Notes under the pieces: model-generated
Told to the model about the DNA's origin: nothing
Seen by the model: the letters and a program-made list of their open reading frames with translations, nothing else
Database searches by the model: none
Translations under genes and position numbers: made by a program
Shown here: positions 18,675 through 27,714 of the stretch, in pieces
Position numbering within the stretch: the first letter of the stretch is position 1
How the letters are laid out: every line of letters begins with the position of its first letter
Origin: Candidatus Vesicomyidisocius sp. Pext_18_S21
Lineage (GTDB): Bacteria; Pseudomonadota; Gammaproteobacteria; PS1; Pseudothioglobaceae
DNA length: 64,000 nucleotides
Reading direction: 5' to 3'
Assembly: GCA_021730165.1 (NCBI GenBank)
Contig: CP072535.1
Span: 823,798 to 887,797 of the forward strand

Positions 18675-19289
18675 CTATATAATAAGGGAAATGTCTCCTG
18701 CTCCTTGGCGAATAATGTTAATACTAGACAAAGATAAATCAATCACAGTGGTAGGTTCTAACGGACAATAGCCCCCATCAATAATCACATCTACATGCTT
18801 TTCTAATACATCATATACATCATCAATATCAAAGAACTCACAATCTTTAATGATTAATGATGTGCTTATTATTGGTTCATTTAATACATCCAATAAAGCT
18901 TGAACAATACCATGATTAGATACCCTAAGACCAATGGTTTTTTTCTTAGCATGTAACAATCGATTAGGCACGTCACGTGTACCTTGTAAAATAAATGTGT
19001 ACGCACCTGGAAGGATTCTCTTAAGTAATCTAAAAGAAATATTATCTAATTTAGCATATTCACCAATATGTGCTAAATCACGCATCATTAAGGTAAGGTG
19101 GTGCTGTTTTGAAAGATTACGAATACAACGAATACGCTCTAATCCATTTTTATTACCCAATGTTGTTCCCAATGCATAACCAGAATCTGTAGGATAGACA
19201 ATAATAGCGCCACGATGTAACTCATCAGCTACTTGTTCAAGCAAACGTGTTTGAGGGTTTTTTAGGTGAATTTCTAATAATTTTACCAT
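18675..19289 (-). CDS. yciO: YciO/Sua5/YrdC-family protein (YciO type)
   Basis: 204 aa from ATG 19289 (MVKLLEIHLKNPQTRLL). The YrdC-fold signature GAIIVYPTDSGYALG and the later TIGLRVSNHGIVQALL are present. The N-terminal IHxxNPQxRxI-like segment is the mark of YciO rather than TsaC/Sua5. The biochemical role of YciO is not settled; relatives make threonylcarbamoyl-AMP for tRNA t6A. It overlaps the end of the upstream RNase gene by seven bases, so the two form one unit, as in E. coli where yciV and yciO are neighbours. Confidence 0.88.
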   Translation of the reverse strand: MVKLLEIHLKNPQTRLLEQVADELHRGAIIVYPTDSGYALGTTLGNKNGLERIRCIRNLSKQHHLTLMMRDLAHIGEYAKLDNISFRLLKRILPGAYTFILQGTRDVPNRLLHAKKKTIGLRVSNHGIVQALLDVLNEPIISTSLIIKDCEFFDIDDVYDVLEKHVDVIIDGGYCPLEPTTVIDLSLSSINIIRQGAGDISLII

Positions 19290-20113
19290 GTCCAATCTTT
19301 CCATATTGCTTGCTTATAATTAGGTAAATCTTGTAAACAACCCATTTGTACTCTTTGGTTTAGCCAGCCGTGATAATCAGAACCGCTTGACTCTAATAAA
19401 CCTAACTCACTTGACCATTGACTAACAAGTATAATTTCATCAAGACTACTCATGGCCGTTACCACCTCAATCCCAGTACAACCATTAATAGCTAAATCAC
19501 ACATCATATCTTTAATTTGAGTATGTGTTATTCTATAACAGAAAGGATGTGCTAACACTGCCATGCCACCTGCACTACGTATCCATCCAATTACCTCATC
19601 AAATTGTGCCCACTGAACGTTTACACTGCCTGGATTATTACCAGTTAAAAAATTCTTGAATACTGATTTTATATTTTTACAAATACCCTCTTGAATTAGC
19701 ATTTGAGCAAAATGTGTACGAGTAATTATCCCTGTTTTAGTAAGGGCTTTAGTTTTTTCCATAGCACCAATAATGCCAATTCCTTCCAAACTAAGTGCTA
19801 TTTTTTCACCACGAACCTCTCGAAGCTGTTGATGCTTTTTAAGCCCAGTCTGTAATATTTTATTATTTGGATTAATCTTCAACCCAAGAATGTGAATTGT
19901 CATGTTATTCCATATGGCTGATATTTCAGTACCAAATACAAATCGTAAATTTAATTTATTCGCCTCAAAACTAGCTTCAGCAAGTCCATCAATCGTATCA
20001 TGGTCTGTTAATGCAACCATATCACAGTTTTGTTTGTTAGCTAAACGAACCACTTCAGTAGGCGATAAAACCCCATCTGAATAATACGAATGATTGTGTA
20101 AGTCGATAACCAT
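19283..20113 (-). CDS. rnm: PHP-domain 5'-3' exoribonuclease, RNase AM (YciV) family
   Basis: 276 aa. The PHP metal motifs are DLHNHSYYSDG at the start, LTDHDTIDGL near residue 36, AHPFCY near 180 and a terminal GSDYHG. E. coli RNase AM matures the 5' ends of ribosomal RNA and removes 2'-O-methylated ends. The family also hydrolyses 3',5'-bisphosphonucleotides. It is paired with yciO as in other gammaproteobacteria and divergent from glmS. Confidence 0.88.
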   Translation of the reverse strand: MVIDLHNHSYYSDGVLSPTEVVRLANKQNCDMVALTDHDTIDGLAEASFEANKLNLRFVFGTEISAIWNNMTIHILGLKINPNNKILQTGLKKHQQLREVRGEKIALSLEGIGIIGAMEKTKALTKTGIITRTHFAQMLIQEGICKNIKSVFKNFLTGNNPGSVNVQWAQFDEVIGWIRSAGGMAVLAHPFCYRITHTQIKDMMCDLAINGCTGIEVVTAMSSLDEIILVSQWSSELGLLESSGSDYHGWLNQRVQMGCLQDLPNYKQAIWKDWTW

Positions 20114-20190
20114 AAGTTGTTTATTATAATCTATCTATTTTGCAAGCGTAATTAGCTATAATCTCAATATAATTACTTAATACAAATACT

Positions 20191-22038
20191 ATGTGCGGAA
20201 TTGTTGGAGGCATCTGTAAATACAATATCACCCCAATTTTACTTAATGGATTAAAATACTTAGAGTATCGTGGATATGATTCAGCAGGTATTGTAGTCTT
20301 GTCAAATAGTAACAAATTGAGTCGTGTACGCGCAGTGGGAAAAGTGATTAACCTTAAAACTAATATTCAAAAACAAAATTCAAAAATACAAGGTAATGTT
20401 GGTATTGCACATACTCGCTGGGCAACTCATGGTGAACCATCAACGCAAAATGCGCACCCCCATATTTGTTTTAATACTGTTAGTGTGGTACATAACGGCA
20501 TTATCGAAAACTTTCTTAAACTAAAGCAAGAACAAAAAGCACAAGGCTATGCTTTTACTTCAGATACTGATACTGAGGTAATTGTTCACGGTATCCATCA
20601 AGCCATGAAAACATCAAAAAATTTACTTCAAGCAACTCAAAAATCCATTAAAACTTTTGAAGGAACTTATAGTTTAGGAGTGATATCACCATCATACCCA
20701 GGACATATAGTTATTGCTAGAAATGGTTCTCCAATTATTATAGGTATTAGCGATAAAGGTAATTTTATCACCTCAGATCAGGTAGCTTTATTAGGTATTA
20801 CTAAAAAATTTATTTTTTTAGAAGAGGGAGATATCGCCGATATTACACTTAATTCAATTACTATTTATAACCAAGACAATGAACAAGTTAATAGAGTTAT
20901 TAAAATTTCAAATCTGAACAGTAAACAAATTGATCTAGGTGATTATAAACATTACATGCAAAAAGAGATTTTTGAACAACCTCAAGCAATTCATGACACA
21001 CTAGAATCACGAATTACCAAAGATACTGTGTTACTTTCTGCCTTTGGTCATCATGCTGAAACTATTTTCACAAATATAAAACACATTCAAATTATTGCTT
21101 GTGGTACTAGTTATAATGCAGGATTAGTAGCCAAATACTGGCTCGAAGACATTGCAAAAGTTCCAACCAATATTGAAGTGGCTAGTGAGTATCGCTATCG
21201 TAATCCGATTGTACTTAGCAACACCTTATTAGTTACAATTTCTCAAAGTGGAGAAACTACTGATACAATAGAAGCACTAAAATCTATTAAAAAGCATCAC
21301 AATAATATTCACACATTAACCATTTGCAATTGCGCAGAATCTTTCTTAACACGAGAATCTGAAATTACCTTATTAACCCATGCTGGACCTGAGATTAGTG
21401 TAGCATCTACCAAAGCTTTCACCACACAATTAGTATCTTTAGCATTATTATCAGTCGCCATTGGAAAATGCCATAAACAAGTGGATAAAAAACAAGAAAC
21501 TGCTATTGTAGATGGTCTAAATCGTTTACCAGGTTTGATAAAAAAAACACTTGAACAAGAAGATCAAATTATTGAACTTGCACAATCTTTTAAAAATAAA
21601 TTTAATGCCATTTTCTTAGGAAGAGGAACAATGCATGCTATTGCCATGGAAGGTGCTCTCAAACTTAAAGAAATTAGCTATATTCATTCAGAAGCTTTTC
21701 CAGCGGGTGAGCTTAAGCATGGACCTATTGCTCTCATTGATCAAGACACACCCGTTATTGCAATTGCACCTAATGATCAGTTATTAGACAAACTCAAATC
21801 AAACCTACAAGAGGTTAAATCTCGCGGTTCACAGATGATTGTTTTTGAGGATGAAATGTCCAATGTAACTCCAATGCAAAATATGACTGTCATGTCAATC
21901 ACGCACAATCTTGGTAGAATTACAGCACCCATTATTTTTACCATTCCCTTACAATTACTAAGTTATCACGTTGCATTACTTAAAGGCACTAATGTTGACA
22001 AACCTCGCAACTTAGCTAAATCAGTAACTGTAGAATAA
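20191..22038 (+). CDS. glmS: Glutamine--fructose-6-phosphate aminotransferase
   Basis: 615 aa, full length. The N-terminal nucleophile Cys2 is in MCGIVGG, and the glutaminase domain includes HTRWATHG. Two SIS isomerase domains follow (ISQSGETTDT near residue 350), and the protein ends DKPRNLAKSVTVE as in E. coli. It makes glucosamine-6-phosphate for peptidoglycan and lipid A. It heads a glmS-pgi-galU run. No glmS ribozyme is expected or seen in this group. Confidence 0.98.
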   Translation: MCGIVGGICKYNITPILLNGLKYLEYRGYDSAGIVVLSNSNKLSRVRAVGKVINLKTNIQKQNSKIQGNVGIAHTRWATHGEPSTQNAHPHICFNTVSVVHNGIIENFLKLKQEQKAQGYAFTSDTDTEVIVHGIHQAMKTSKNLLQATQKSIKTFEGTYSLGVISPSYPGHIVIARNGSPIIIGISDKGNFITSDQVALLGITKKFIFLEEGDIADITLNSITIYNQDNEQVNRVIKISNLNSKQIDLGDYKHYMQKEIFEQPQAIHDTLESRITKDTVLLSAFGHHAETIFTNIKHIQIIACGTSYNAGLVAKYWLEDIAKVPTNIEVASEYRYRNPIVLSNTLLVTISQSGETTDTIEALKSIKKHHNNIHTLTICNCAESFLTRESEITLLTHAGPEISVASTKAFTTQLVSLALLSVAIGKCHKQVDKKQETAIVDGLNRLPGLIKKTLEQEDQIIELAQSFKNKFNAIFLGRGTMHAIAMEGALKLKEISYIHSEAFPAGELKHGPIALIDQDTPVIAIAPNDQLLDKLKSNLQEVKSRGSQMIVFEDEMSNVTPMQNMTVMSITHNLGRITAPIIFTIPLQLLSYHVALLKGTNVDKPRNLAKSVTVE

Positions 22039-22047
22039 GGAAATATT

Positions 22048-23286
22048 ATGATTAATATACTAGACTTTGATTCTGATTTTGATCCATCTCTTTTAGATCG
22101 AATTGTTAATGAGAAAAAAAAGATTGGTTATTACAACTTACCCAATCAAGATACCACTTATATTAATCATTATTTGAAACAATTAAACAAGAGACAAAAT
22201 TTAAATAGTATTAGTGATGTTGTTGTTATTGGTATTGGTGGATCAAGTTTAGGTGCTAAAGCAGTTTACCATTTTATCAGACCTATTAGACAATTAAAAC
22301 GAAATTTACATTTTATGGATAGTACAGACCCTATTACTATTGCCAATATTTGTAATAGTTTAAACATCGGTTCAACACATTTTATTGTTATCTCTAAATC
22401 AGGATCAACTATTGAAACAATCGCAATCTATAAACATATCCTTGCAATAACAAAAACCATTCAACTTTCACACTTTCCCTTTACATTTATCACAGGTAAG
22501 AGCTCACTACTAGCAAAACATGCTCGAAAAGTTAACGGTTTAATTATTAATATTCAACAAAATATTGGTGGTAGATTTTCACTCCTAAGCAGTGCAGGTA
22601 TCATCCCATTAGCATTAACAGGTACAAAAATTGATTGCCTACTAAAAGGTGCTGCAAAAATTAAAGATAGTTTTTTTAATCAAGGCTATATGCAAAACTT
22701 ATTACTCAAAAAGGCAACCTTTTATGCTAACAATGCTTCAAATTACAATATTAATGCTCTGTTCTCTTATACCGATTCTCTTAAATATTTTAATGATTGG
22801 TATGCACAATTATGGGGAGAAAGTTTAGGTAAAAAACAAAAAAATTCAGTCTTTCATGTTGGATTAACACCTATTGGGCTAACTGGACCTAAAGACCAAC
22901 ACTCATTTTTACAATTATTATACGAAGGAATACGAGATAAAAGTGTCACATTTATTAAACTTAAAACCTTTGAGAATAACCAAAAAATACCTAATATTAC
23001 CTTAGAAAAATTAGAAACATTTAACCTAATTAATCAAGTTAAATTTTCGACCTTGATTAATATGCAAGCTGACGCTATTATAGAATCTTTAAAAAAACAC
23101 ACAAGGATCCCTCTTGATGAAATTACCTTGCAAAAACAAGATGAATTTAGTATCGGTCAACTGATTTATTACTATGAGTTACTTACATCACTTGTTGGAA
23201 GCTTGCTCAATATTAATACTTATAATCAACCAGGTGTAGAATTTGGAAAAAATATTCTCATTAAGAAATTACAACAACAATTATGA
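22048..23286 (+). CDS. pgi: Glucose-6-phosphate isomerase (short form)
   Basis: 412 aa, shorter than the 549-aa E. coli enzyme and similar to the short bacterial forms. Motifs: GIGGSSLGAKA, SKSGSTIETI, GGRFSLLSSAG, LWGESLGKK and GPKDQHSFLQLL carrying active-site residues. It interconverts glucose-6-P and fructose-6-P, linking gluconeogenesis to the sugar-nucleotide genes beside it. It starts nine bases after glmS and overlaps galU by four. Confidence 0.96.
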   Translation: MINILDFDSDFDPSLLDRIVNEKKKIGYYNLPNQDTTYINHYLKQLNKRQNLNSISDVVVIGIGGSSLGAKAVYHFIRPIRQLKRNLHFMDSTDPITIANICNSLNIGSTHFIVISKSGSTIETIAIYKHILAITKTIQLSHFPFTFITGKSSLLAKHARKVNGLIINIQQNIGGRFSLLSSAGIIPLALTGTKIDCLLKGAAKIKDSFFNQGYMQNLLLKKATFYANNASNYNINALFSYTDSLKYFNDWYAQLWGESLGKKQKNSVFHVGLTPIGLTGPKDQHSFLQLLYEGIRDKSVTFIKLKTFENNQKIPNITLEKLETFNLINQVKFSTLINMQADAIIESLKKHTRIPLDEITLQKQDEFSIGQLIYYYELLTSLVGSLLNINTYNQPGVEFGKNILIKKLQQQL

Positions 23287-24116
23287 TTAAAAAATGTCTT
23301 TTCCCTGCAGCAGGATTAGGTACTAGATTTTTACCCGCCACAAAAGCAGTACCCAAAGAAATGTTTCCTATTTTAACTAAACCGTTATTACAATACGCTG
23401 TAGAAGAAGCACTTAGTGCTAATTTAACCAATATGGCCATCGTAACTAACAAAAATAAACGAGCTATCGAAGACCATTTTGATCAAGCTTTGGAATTAGA
23501 GTTGCAAATTAAGGGAACACAAAAAGAGGAACTTCTAAAAGAAATCAACGCCATTTGCAACTATGCCACATTCACTTATATTAGACAAAAACAAATGTTA
23601 GGATTAGGGTATGCAATTCTCACTGGCAAACCACTAATTGGTAATGAGCCTTTTGCTGTCCATCTAGCCGATGACTTATGCACATCAGAAAAAGGTAATA
23701 GTGTACTATACCAAATGATTAAAATATACAAAAAATATCAATGTTCGATAGTAGCTATCGAAGAAGTACCTATGAATCAAATACATAAGTATGGTGTGAT
23801 TGTTGGTGACTTGATTGATAATACTAATGATACATATCGAGTTACTAATATGATTGAAAAACCAACACCAAAAAATGCACCAACTAACATGGCTATTATA
23901 GGTCGTTATATCTTAACGCCAGATATTTTTAATATTCTTAAACAAACTAAACCAGATAAAAGTGGTGAAATTCAAATTACCGATGCACTACTTACCCAAT
24001 CAAAACAAGGTTACGTTATTGCCTATAAATTTAAAGGAAAACGTTTCGATTGTGGTAGCATTCAAGGATACGTTAAAGCAACAAACTATTTTGCTAAACA
24101 ACAAGGTATTATGTAA
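23283..24116 (+). CDS. galU: UTP--glucose-1-phosphate uridylyltransferase
   Basis: 277 aa. The nucleotidyltransferase signature LFPAAGLGTRFLPATKAVPK is at the start, with the metal/nucleotide segment AVHLADDLC and IIGRYILTPDIF. It makes UDP-glucose for surface sugars. The gene overlaps the end of pgi (ATGA) and lies just before the glycosyltransferase region. CTTAGAA/TTCTAAG arms at 24130-24158, followed by a T-rich stretch, may end the transcript. Confidence 0.97.
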   Translation: MIKKCLFPAAGLGTRFLPATKAVPKEMFPILTKPLLQYAVEEALSANLTNMAIVTNKNKRAIEDHFDQALELELQIKGTQKEELLKEINAICNYATFTYIRQKQMLGLGYAILTGKPLIGNEPFAVHLADDLCTSEKGNSVLYQMIKIYKKYQCSIVAIEEVPMNQIHKYGVIVGDLIDNTNDTYRVTNMIEKPTPKNAPTNMAIIGRYILTPDIFNILKQTKPDKSGEIQITDALLTQSKQGYVIAYKFKGKRFDCGSIQGYVKATNYFAKQQGIM

Positions 24117-24458
24117 AATTTGACATATCCTTAGAATAGATAATACTCACTTTCTAAGTATTTTATTAAGATTTCACCTTAAACTACTAATCAATAATAA
24201 AAAATATTTTACCTCTTTATTATTATTTAAACTAATAATAAAGAATCAAGTATATTCATAATAATTAGATTTTCTAAGCCAAATGTGATGACTATATAGG
24301 TTTATGCTAATATAAGTATCAATTTAATTTTCAATCAAAAAATTTTCCTAAAATGATATTATTATTTCAATCTTTTGTGCTAACATTATATTTATGTTAA
24401 TCATAAATCCATATTATATATAAGAACAAATATCATTGTTACTTCATCAATATATAAC

Positions 24459-24504
24459 TAAGTGAATCACTAAGTAATTTATAAGTGAATCACTAAGTAA
24501 TTTA
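24459..24504. repeat. Two exact tandem copies of a 23-base unit
   Basis: The unit TAAGTGAATCACT followed by AAGTAATTTA occurs at 24459-24481 and 24482-24504 without mismatch. Each copy contains the symmetric AGTGA-A-TCACT. It may be a recent slippage duplication or a pair of protein-binding sites. Confidence 0.85.
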
Positions 24505-24508
24505 ATTA

Positions 24509-24532
24509 ATATTTGTTTATCTAAACAAATAT
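24509..24532. repeat. Near-perfect AT-rich palindrome
   Basis: ATATTTGTTTA (24509-24519) and TAAACAAATAT (24522-24532) pair perfectly around TC, five bases after the tandem repeat. Confidence 0.7.
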
Positions 24533-24834
24533 ATTTACTTAAAATATATAACATGTCAAGATTCTAAATATGACTATATAGTTTAGCTTTAAAACCTTCC
24601 ATAAATTTTACAACTTGATACGCAATCTTCTACACTAAAGAGTGTAATGCTAACTATCATCACTTAATGATTTTTAGATGCAAAAAACATAGTATTTAAA
24701 TACTAATACACAATTAGCTACAATTATCGTAATAATATATTAAATAGCTCTTAGTAATATACTATATATAGTCTTTATTGATATAAAATATTCTGCTATT
24801 AATTTAGCATTATGAAAAAAATAATTAGATAAAA

Positions 24835-25563
24835 ATGAATAAAGTTAACATTATATGCATAAAGTGGGGTGATAAGTTCCCAGTTAAATACGTTAATAGA
24901 CTATTTGGTATGGTCTCTCGTCATCTTTCTATACCATTTCGGTTTATATGTTTCACTGAAAATAATACAGGTATACGGAGCGAGGTAGAAATACAGGATT
25001 TACCAAAATTAGATTTACCGCTTGGATTACTAGAAAGAGGTTGGAGAAAATTAACTATATTTAAAAATAACTTTGGCGATTTATCTGGTTCTACTTTATT
25101 TCTAGATTTAGACATAGTCGTAGTGGGAAATTTAGATGAATTTTTCACTTTTCCTGGTGATTTCCTAATTGCCCACGATAAGAAAAAACCAAAAAAAATA
25201 GAAGGTAATTCATCAATATTTAGATTTGAAATTGGAAAATACTCAAAAATTTTAAGTTATTTTGAAAAAAATTTTGAACTAGTAAAAAGTGAAGTTCGCC
25301 ATGAACAAGCATACTTATCACGAGAACTTCACAAACAAGATAAGTTAAAATATTGGCCAGATGAGTGGGTACCAAGCTTTAAGTATCGTTGTTGCCCTTC
25401 TTGGATAAAATCTTGGTTTCAAGCACCATTTATACCTAAGAATGCTAAAGTTATTTTATTCCATGGATTACCTAATCCACATGAGGCAATTATTGGATGC
25501 AGTAAAAAATGGTATCGACACATCCAGCCATCACCTTGGATTGAGAAATACTGGAGAGTTTAA
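24835..25563 (+). CDS. Putative glycosyltransferase (DxD type)
   Basis: 242 aa, no membrane segment. The N-terminal VNIICIKWGDKFPVKYVNRL is typical of a family of uncharacterised GT-A-like transferases. FLDLDIVVVGNLDEFF near residue 98 carries the DxD sugar-nucleotide/metal motif. The C-terminal VILFHGLPNPHEA holds a conserved HG. It probably adds a sugar to LPS or another surface glycan; donor and acceptor are unknown. It has a weak upstream ribosome site and lies alone after a 718-base gap. Confidence 0.7.
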   Translation: MNKVNIICIKWGDKFPVKYVNRLFGMVSRHLSIPFRFICFTENNTGIRSEVEIQDLPKLDLPLGLLERGWRKLTIFKNNFGDLSGSTLFLDLDIVVVGNLDEFFTFPGDFLIAHDKKKPKKIEGNSSIFRFEIGKYSKILSYFEKNFELVKSEVRHEQAYLSRELHKQDKLKYWPDEWVPSFKYRCCPSWIKSWFQAPFIPKNAKVILFHGLPNPHEAIIGCSKKWYRHIQPSPWIEKYWRV

Positions 25564-25564
25564 T

Positions 25565-26170
25565 AAATGCTAAAGAACTCATATTTATATTATCGCATTA
25601 AATAAAAACCTCTAATATGTTGCTTTATATAGATAAACAGTTATCTAAATTAGAAACTCCATTCATACAAATGAAGATAATAGATAATCATCAATTTCAA
25701 CCTAAAAGATTACAGTCTTACCAACAACAATTAAAAACACTCACAAGCTTATTATATACCTCTATCTATAAAAGAAATTGACTATATTCTTAATTTATAT
25801 AACACTTGGAAAATAGTATTAAACCATAATTCCAAGACATGTATTGTATTAGAAAATGATATTAAAATACGTAGTAACTTATAAAAATATAATTGAAACT
25901 ATATGTATAAATTTAGAAAAAATATTGTGATTGAAATGTTTGGAAGATAGATATGATAAAAAAAGAAAGAAAAGGTGTTAATAATATTATGTTTATTCAT
26001 TATCAAATATCGGCACTAGAAAATATCTACTCAATCTATGAAAAACTCTCTACTCAAACCTTTCTAAATAGAAAACAAATATTTTTGCTTCATAATATAC
26101 AGACTTGGGACCTAAATCAAGACTATATCTCTTGCCAAAATTTTGGAGTAGATAGTTCTCAACAATCTCA
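25565..26170 (+). pseudogene. Decayed glycosyltransferase family 25 (LPS biosynthesis) gene
   Basis: Fragments in different frames match the intact GT25 gene at 26926 in order. From 25617 there is a stretch with KQLSKLETPF (intact copy EQQLSKLKLDY). From about 25780 there is a stretch with LYNTWKIVL and CIVLENDIKI (intact copy QTLWSKII and ALILEDDILL), ending in a stop. Near 25930, IEMFGR corresponds to LEVFNR. Stops and frameshifts separate them, and the acidic metal motif is ENDI instead of EDDI. An 82-codon frame at 25953-26201 is probably only part of this remnant. Confidence 0.7.
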
Positions 26171-26184
26171 GTCAAAAAATAACA

Positions 26185-26925
26185 ATGGGACGCAGAGATA
26201 AAAGTAAATTCGAGAAATGGTTTTCACTAAGTCGTCATCAAAGACGACTTGGTGCAAACCATTTATCCAAAAATATTAATATTAACTTCAAACACCAAAA
26301 AAAACAATTTATTGTCAATGATGGAATAATATATACGTATGGTAGTCCTAAGAATATTGAAAAGCATTCCAATGCTTTAAAAAATGAATTCTCTGGACAA
26401 AGTGAACTTTGTTACACTCATGCAAAACTTATTATCCTAATTAGAAGGGAATTTGAAACAAAAAAACATTTTACTATTTTTGAAAATCTTTGGCATGAAG
26501 AAACAAAATTCTTGCTCAAAAGTTTAAACACACGTTGGCTGCTTTCTGCAATTAATACTTTTGCAGATTGCTCTAATAATGATGCAATTATAGGTTTATC
26601 TGTAGCATGCTCATGCTTGTTAATCACTATCGAAATACAAGAAAGTGAACGTTTTATTATTAATTCGCAAAATAATAAAGACGATAAAGAAAAAACTGAT
26701 AGACTAAACAATGAAGAAAGAATAATGCTTTTTGATGGTATTTCAACGTTTAAATTTGGCACTTCTGACACAATTAGAAATATGCGATGGCGAATTGATA
26801 AAGCAGCAAAAATAAATGTTGCAGGCGAGATACTATTAGAGGTATTTAAACGATTGCAAAAGTTTGATACTATTTATAAACGTGCAAAAGATAGGCACAC
26901 TCGAGATAAGACTGGATGGTGGTAA
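26185..26925 (+). CDS. Hypothetical protein, unrecognised
   Basis: 246 aa, soluble, rich in Lys/Asn/Ile. It starts MGRRDKSKFEKWFSLSRHQR, with a basic N-terminus. A helix-rich middle has SVACSCLLITIEI and an acidic/lysine stretch (NNKDDKEKTD). It ends KRAKDRHTRDKTGWW. I recognise no domain. It begins within the tail of the decayed GT25 gene, and its stop directly abuts the ATG of the intact GT25 gene, so it is probably co-transcribed with glycan genes. The sustained open frame in AT-rich DNA argues that it is real. Confidence 0.6.
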   Translation: MGRRDKSKFEKWFSLSRHQRRLGANHLSKNININFKHQKKQFIVNDGIIYTYGSPKNIEKHSNALKNEFSGQSELCYTHAKLIILIRREFETKKHFTIFENLWHEETKFLLKSLNTRWLLSAINTFADCSNNDAIIGLSVACSCLLITIEIQESERFIINSQNNKDDKEKTDRLNNEERIMLFDGISTFKFGTSDTIRNMRWRIDKAAKINVAGEILLEVFKRLQKFDTIYKRAKDRHTRDKTGWW

Positions 26926-27702
26926 ATGGATATCTTTGTTATTAATCTATCAAATGCTATTAAACGTCGTCAATTTCAAGAACAACAATTATCTAAATTA
27001 AAACTAGATTATCAAATAATTAATGCCACTACCATAAGCGATATTACTAATAAAACCTATCAAAAACACCATTATGACTGGCAGAGACCCATGCAAAAAA
27101 CTGAGGTAGCTTGTTATTTTTCACATCAAACACTATGGTCAAAAATTATTAAAAAAAATAGAATGGCTTTAATTTTAGAAGATGATATTTTACTATCAAA
27201 ATACACCCCTAACATACTAGCAAAATTAGAAAAGTATACCAATTTCGATATGGTTAATTTAGAAGTTTTTAATAGAAAAAAATATGTAGCAAAAAAATCT
27301 CAGCCAATTGGCCATCATCAATTATTTTACTTATATCAAGATAAAGCAGGAGCTGCAGCCTATGTATTATACCCAAATGGTGCAAAAAAATTATTGCAGC
27401 AGCAGCAAAAAAATGGCATTGCCCTAGCAGATGCACATTTACATAATTGTCTAGAATTGCAATCTTATCAAATAGAACCAGCTTGTGCAGTACAAGTTAT
27501 GTTTTGCAAAAAATACGATATTAAACAATACAATCCAGCAATTAGTCAATCATTCATAAGGTATGAAAATAATAATAACCACCTCTTTATTTTTAAAATA
27601 AAAAGAATAACTGTACAAGTAAAATTAGGGCTACGTCAATTAAGTTTCATCTTTAAAGCAAAAAAACGTTATATTAAATTAAATAATAAAGATTTTAAAT
27701 AA
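26926..27702 (+). CDS. Glycosyltransferase family 25 (LPS biosynthesis-type)
   Basis: 258 aa. The GT25 pattern is MDIFVINLSNAIKRRQFQEQ at the start, then CYFSHQTLW near residue 66 and ALILEDDILL with the metal-binding acidic motif near residue 84. A basic C-terminal tail (residues 210-258) is unusual and might bind membranes. Relatives add galactose or glucose to lipooligosaccharide. It directly abuts the upstream hypothetical gene and precedes a GT4 gene by 12 bases. A broken paralogue lies at 25565-26170. Confidence 0.85.
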   Translation: MDIFVINLSNAIKRRQFQEQQLSKLKLDYQIINATTISDITNKTYQKHHYDWQRPMQKTEVACYFSHQTLWSKIIKKNRMALILEDDILLSKYTPNILAKLEKYTNFDMVNLEVFNRKKYVAKKSQPIGHHQLFYLYQDKAGAAAYVLYPNGAKKLLQQQQKNGIALADAHLHNCLELQSYQIEPACAVQVMFCKKYDIKQYNPAISQSFIRYENNNNHLFIFKIKRITVQVKLGLRQLSFIFKAKKRYIKLNNKDFK

Positions 27703-27714
27703 GACTTACTTTTA

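Larger units (their letters stand above)
24117..24834. other. 718-base non-coding stretch after galU
   Basis: AT-rich without a convincing coding frame. It contains a weak hairpin at 24130-24158 just past galU, an exact 23-base tandem duplication (24459-24504) and a long AT hairpin (24509-24532). It probably contains remnants of former genes. Confidence 0.5.

Noticed and set aside
18675..19289. Calling this gene tsaC/sua5
   Set aside because: The N-terminal segment and pairing with the PHP RNase fit YciO better.
24459..24504. Possible CRISPR repeats
   Set aside because: Only two copies, directly abutting with no spacers and no cas genes.
25953..26201. 82-codon frame as a separate gene
   Set aside because: It overlaps the ordered fragments of a broken GT25 gene and the start of the next gene, and has no recognisable similarity of its own.
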